From Euwallacea fornicatus (taxonomy: Eukaryota > Arthropoda > Insecta > Coleoptera > Curculionidae): 64,000 nt of DNA. The position numbers and the translations under genes are program-made. Numbering within the stretch: position 1 is the stretch's first letter; each line of letters starts with the position of its first letter. This document shows, in pieces, positions 61,487 through 64,000 of this stretch. The stretch spans positions 4,650,001 through 4,714,000 of the forward strand of contig NC_089550.1 in the NCBI RefSeq assembly GCF_040115645.1, written 5' to 3'. A model generated the notes under the pieces. That model worked only from the letters and a program-made list of their open reading frames with translations, searched no databases and was not told where the DNA came from.

Positions 61487-63061
61487 CATGAATGTTAGAT
61501 TTTTCACTTGTCGGTAATGGCATTCAACCAATCCAAACCATCGGTGTAGATTGAATCAGGTAGAATAAAACTACTGAATTCCATTTAATAACGTAATTGT
61601 ATTCTTAATAATTATAAAATCAAATATCAAAAACTTTAATTCAAATGATTTGAACTATTAGTTCAGAAAACGATATTTTTCAAAACGCTTAGTACTAAAT
61701 CGGGACCACCAAAATTAAGTTATGGATAACAAGGAATGAATTTGTACGACTTTTATTGTTCACTACCTCCCATCTCTCATTCCAGCAAACAAAAACACTA
61801 ATAATATAGAATAACATAATGAATAATAAATTTTCTATATAATATTTGGTGTTCATTATTTAATGAATGTCACATTTGTATCAATTTCATAAATTCGACT
61901 GAATTAAAATAGTGGTAAACGTTAATTTGGAGAGTAGGAGGGAATAACTGAAACTACTAAGCTTTCGGCAATGTCTTCAGGGATACAGTATAGGGAGAAA
62001 TTTAAGGGAAACAACAAAGAGAAGAAAGGTAATGTTGTGACATGGCTAGATTACCAGCGCATTCACCAAACTACAAAATCACCCATTGATTAGTCGCGAA
62101 TTGGGGTCGTTAAAGTTATTAAACATTAAATTACTTCAGGAGAGCCAGGACAACAGATAGATAAAAATAAATTTTATTCTAATTTCTCGTGAATCGAAAA
62201 AAGCTTCATCTTAGCAGTTGACCGATTTTTTTAGCTTTGGTTCCGCTTCAAGAATTCCGCATAGCCTTTATCAGTAAGGATCAATTTATATATTTATTGC
62301 TCAGAAACAAACTAATTAAACCGTATAACTATAAAACATCTAACTTTCCCCAACTCTCTACTTTTCTGATTTTTTTTGTTGACTACTCCGGAAATTTAAT
62401 CTGTTTTCATTTTTTGTTGTTCTGCTTATTGTATGGTCTAGCTAGTCTCTGGACAGTAAACATATCAATTGATACCGACCGATAAAGATGATGTTGAATA
62501 GTTGAAACGGGTCCAAAGTCGAAAAATTAATCAATTGCCAACATATAGCTTTTTTCAATTCATGGGGAACTACAGCTAAACTAGTTTTCACATATTGTTC
62601 ATTCTGTTATCCTGTGTAGTCTAGGCGTGCGATGTAATGTGTAATTTAACTTGTAATACTTTTAACGACTTCAATTCGTCGCTAATCAGGTGGGTGATTT
62701 TGTTACCTACTTAATGCTACGGTAGGTAATCTGGTTATGTTGCAATTCTTACCTTTAAAAGAAATATTTAGCACTAATTGTTGGACCATTTTTATTCTAT
62801 TCGCCCCTTAAATTTCTGCTATATTGGCACACTGATAAACATTGACGAAAGCTTCGAAAGTAAAAAGTAAAATTCCTTGCTCAGACCGATTATCAAAAAA
62901 TTTCGGTAATGAACATTACAACTTAGTAGATTAACTTGAAGGTTAAAATATGCAAATACCTAAGTAAAAAATGCTCCCTAATTTTGGAGAATCTATCTGG
63001 GTTTGATATGCAGTAATTTATTTATTAATTTCAACAAAAAATACGATTTCTCGAAGGATAA
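61487..63061. other. Intergenic DNA, nothing recognised
   Basis: AT-rich DNA. An 82-codon frame at 62,237-62,485 (+) is hydrophobic in part but has no family match. A short ATG frame at 61,969 (+) ends at a GT after 19 codons. Neither is supported as a gene. Confidence 0.45.
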
Positions 63062-63715
63062 TACAGGGTGTAACATATCACCGTGGAGATATCTCAAGGA
63101 GTGATAGTACTGCGCAGAATACTAAAAAATGCTAATAGACCCACGAGCAGAAACCAATCATTTTCTGTATACACGGTGGTAAAGTTTTCAAGGGCATTTT
63201 AGCATTTTTTTAGTTTTGCTGTCATTTATATTTATTTAGAAGATATTTAAAGAAAATATTAGGAATCGTTTCAGATAGTAAATAATTAAGTCAGATAATT
63301 TTTTTCCCTTACCTCCTTTACGTTCTCAATTTGCATTGATACAAATTTTTGCAATTCTTCCAAAAATTTGAAAGATACTAAAATACTGCAACAAACCAAA
63401 AAACTAAATAATTGAGGAAGAAATTTGAATTTAGTATCAGACATTCATACAGGGTGTTCTTGAGAAAAGTTACAAGACATAAAATAGTATGTGACTTAAA
63501 AACTCCCTTTACAAAGCTACTAATGAAATTTCAAAAATTTAACTCAAGGCACACATAAGAAAAATGCAAAATATCAGAAAATATACGAAACTTTCCTACC
63601 CGGTTTATCGAAAATGGTGAATTTTTGACCATGAGTCTATTAGCTTTTTTTCGTAATTTCAAGAGTACTATTGCTCCTTGAAATATCTCCGTGATGATAT
63701 GTTACACGTTGTGTA
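63062..63715. mobile_element. Non-autonomous inverted-repeat element, 654 bp
   Basis: The ends are inverted repeats of about 95 bp: TACAGGGTGTAACATATCA at the left, TACACAACGTGTAACATATCA on the opposite strand at the right, with CGGAGATAT-x-TCAAGGAG and GCTAATAGAC inward. There is no transposase. An extra terminus-like sequence (ATACAGGGTGTTCTTGAG) at about 63,449 suggests a second insertion inside. It lies between two minus-strand zinc-finger-type genes. Confidence 0.75.
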
Positions 63716-63891
63716 TCAAATCTATCTGACTACAAATCGTATCCTATTACGAGGGATATTTATTAATAGCGGGTTAGGAAGAGATGGGAACCCTTTCCAT
63801 TTTTTTTTCAAGTAACTTCAGACGATCACATGCAATGCCTAAGAATTTACTCATAAAAACCTTCAAGTACAGTATGAATCTATGAAACGTA

Positions 63892-64000
63892 TCATTGCAG
63901 CTCTTTAACGTTCTTTACTCTAATGGGTCTAACTCCCATAGGGCTGATAATGGGAATCGGTGAAGGGGCTGGGGCTAATGAAGGACTAGAAGATGTTGGA
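63892..64000 (-). CDS. C-terminal end of a gene leaving the window
   Basis: The last 35 codons and TGA of a minus-strand gene. They read SSSPSLAPAPSPIPIISPMG, then VRPIRVKNVKELQ. The final RVKNVKELQ closely resembles RVKNIWELK at the end of the ZAD gene 4.4 kb away, and the Ser/Pro-rich lead-in is similar in kind. It is probably a tandem paralogue, but the diagnostic ZAD and fingers lie outside the window. Confidence 0.55.
   Translation of the reverse strand, partial: PTSSSPSLAPAPSPIPIISPMGVRPIRVKNVKELQ

Overview
The window is nuclear DNA of an insect, most likely a holometabolous one and perhaps a beetle. The evidence is an ionotropic receptor of the IR75 type, two ZAD zinc-finger genes, short (about 50-70 nt) GT-AG introns, AT-rich intergenic DNA and a heavy load of IS630-Tc1-mariner transposons. 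Nothing suggests a prokaryote, organelle or virus. The species was not identified.

Layout, left to right. 0.15-0.74 kb: a decayed mariner-like element ending a few bases before an exon. 0.75-2.1 kb (+): the five 3' exons of an IR75-like chemoreceptor. 2.1-29.5 kb: gene-poor DNA full of transposon remnants. These include inverted-repeat elements at 7.98-9.26, 14.15-14.45 and 18.0-18.8 kb, a LINE tail at 19.9-20.5 kb, and two neighbouring elements at 21.3-22.1 and 22.1-23.6 kb. 29.5-33.1 kb (-): a two-exon La-related protein 6 gene (Larp6/Acheron). 35.5-39.3 kb: a nested transposon assembly in which two Tc1-like elements sit in a small inverted-repeat element, itself inside a LINE fragment. 40.4-41.3 kb: a mariner remnant. 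42.4-43.0 kb (-): NDUFB9, a complex I LYR subunit, divergent from 43.7-48.5 kb (+): DAZAP2. 51.8-54.0 kb (-) and 57.3-59.6 kb (-): two ZAD zinc-finger genes. 63.9-64.0 kb (-): the last 35 codons of a gene whose C-terminus resembles that of the second ZAD gene.

The host genes do not form a pathway. They are a chemosensory receptor, an RNA-binding regulator, a respiratory-chain subunit, a proline-rich adaptor and a local group of related zinc-finger genes. NDUFB9 and DAZAP2 start 685 bp apart in opposite directions and may share a promoter. Several genes here have very short exons (the first DAZAP2 coding exon is 16 nt) and were rebuilt by matching splice sites, reading phase and protein family.

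The most unusual structure is the Tc1-like element at 37,192-38,834. Its terminal inverted repeats are 335 bp, about 99% identical, and contain the last ~31 codons and stop of its own transposase. Other points to check are a series of Q-T motifs in the first ZAD gene, four RRxS repeats in the LARP6 tail, and the shared two-finger layout and C-terminal motif of the zinc-finger group.
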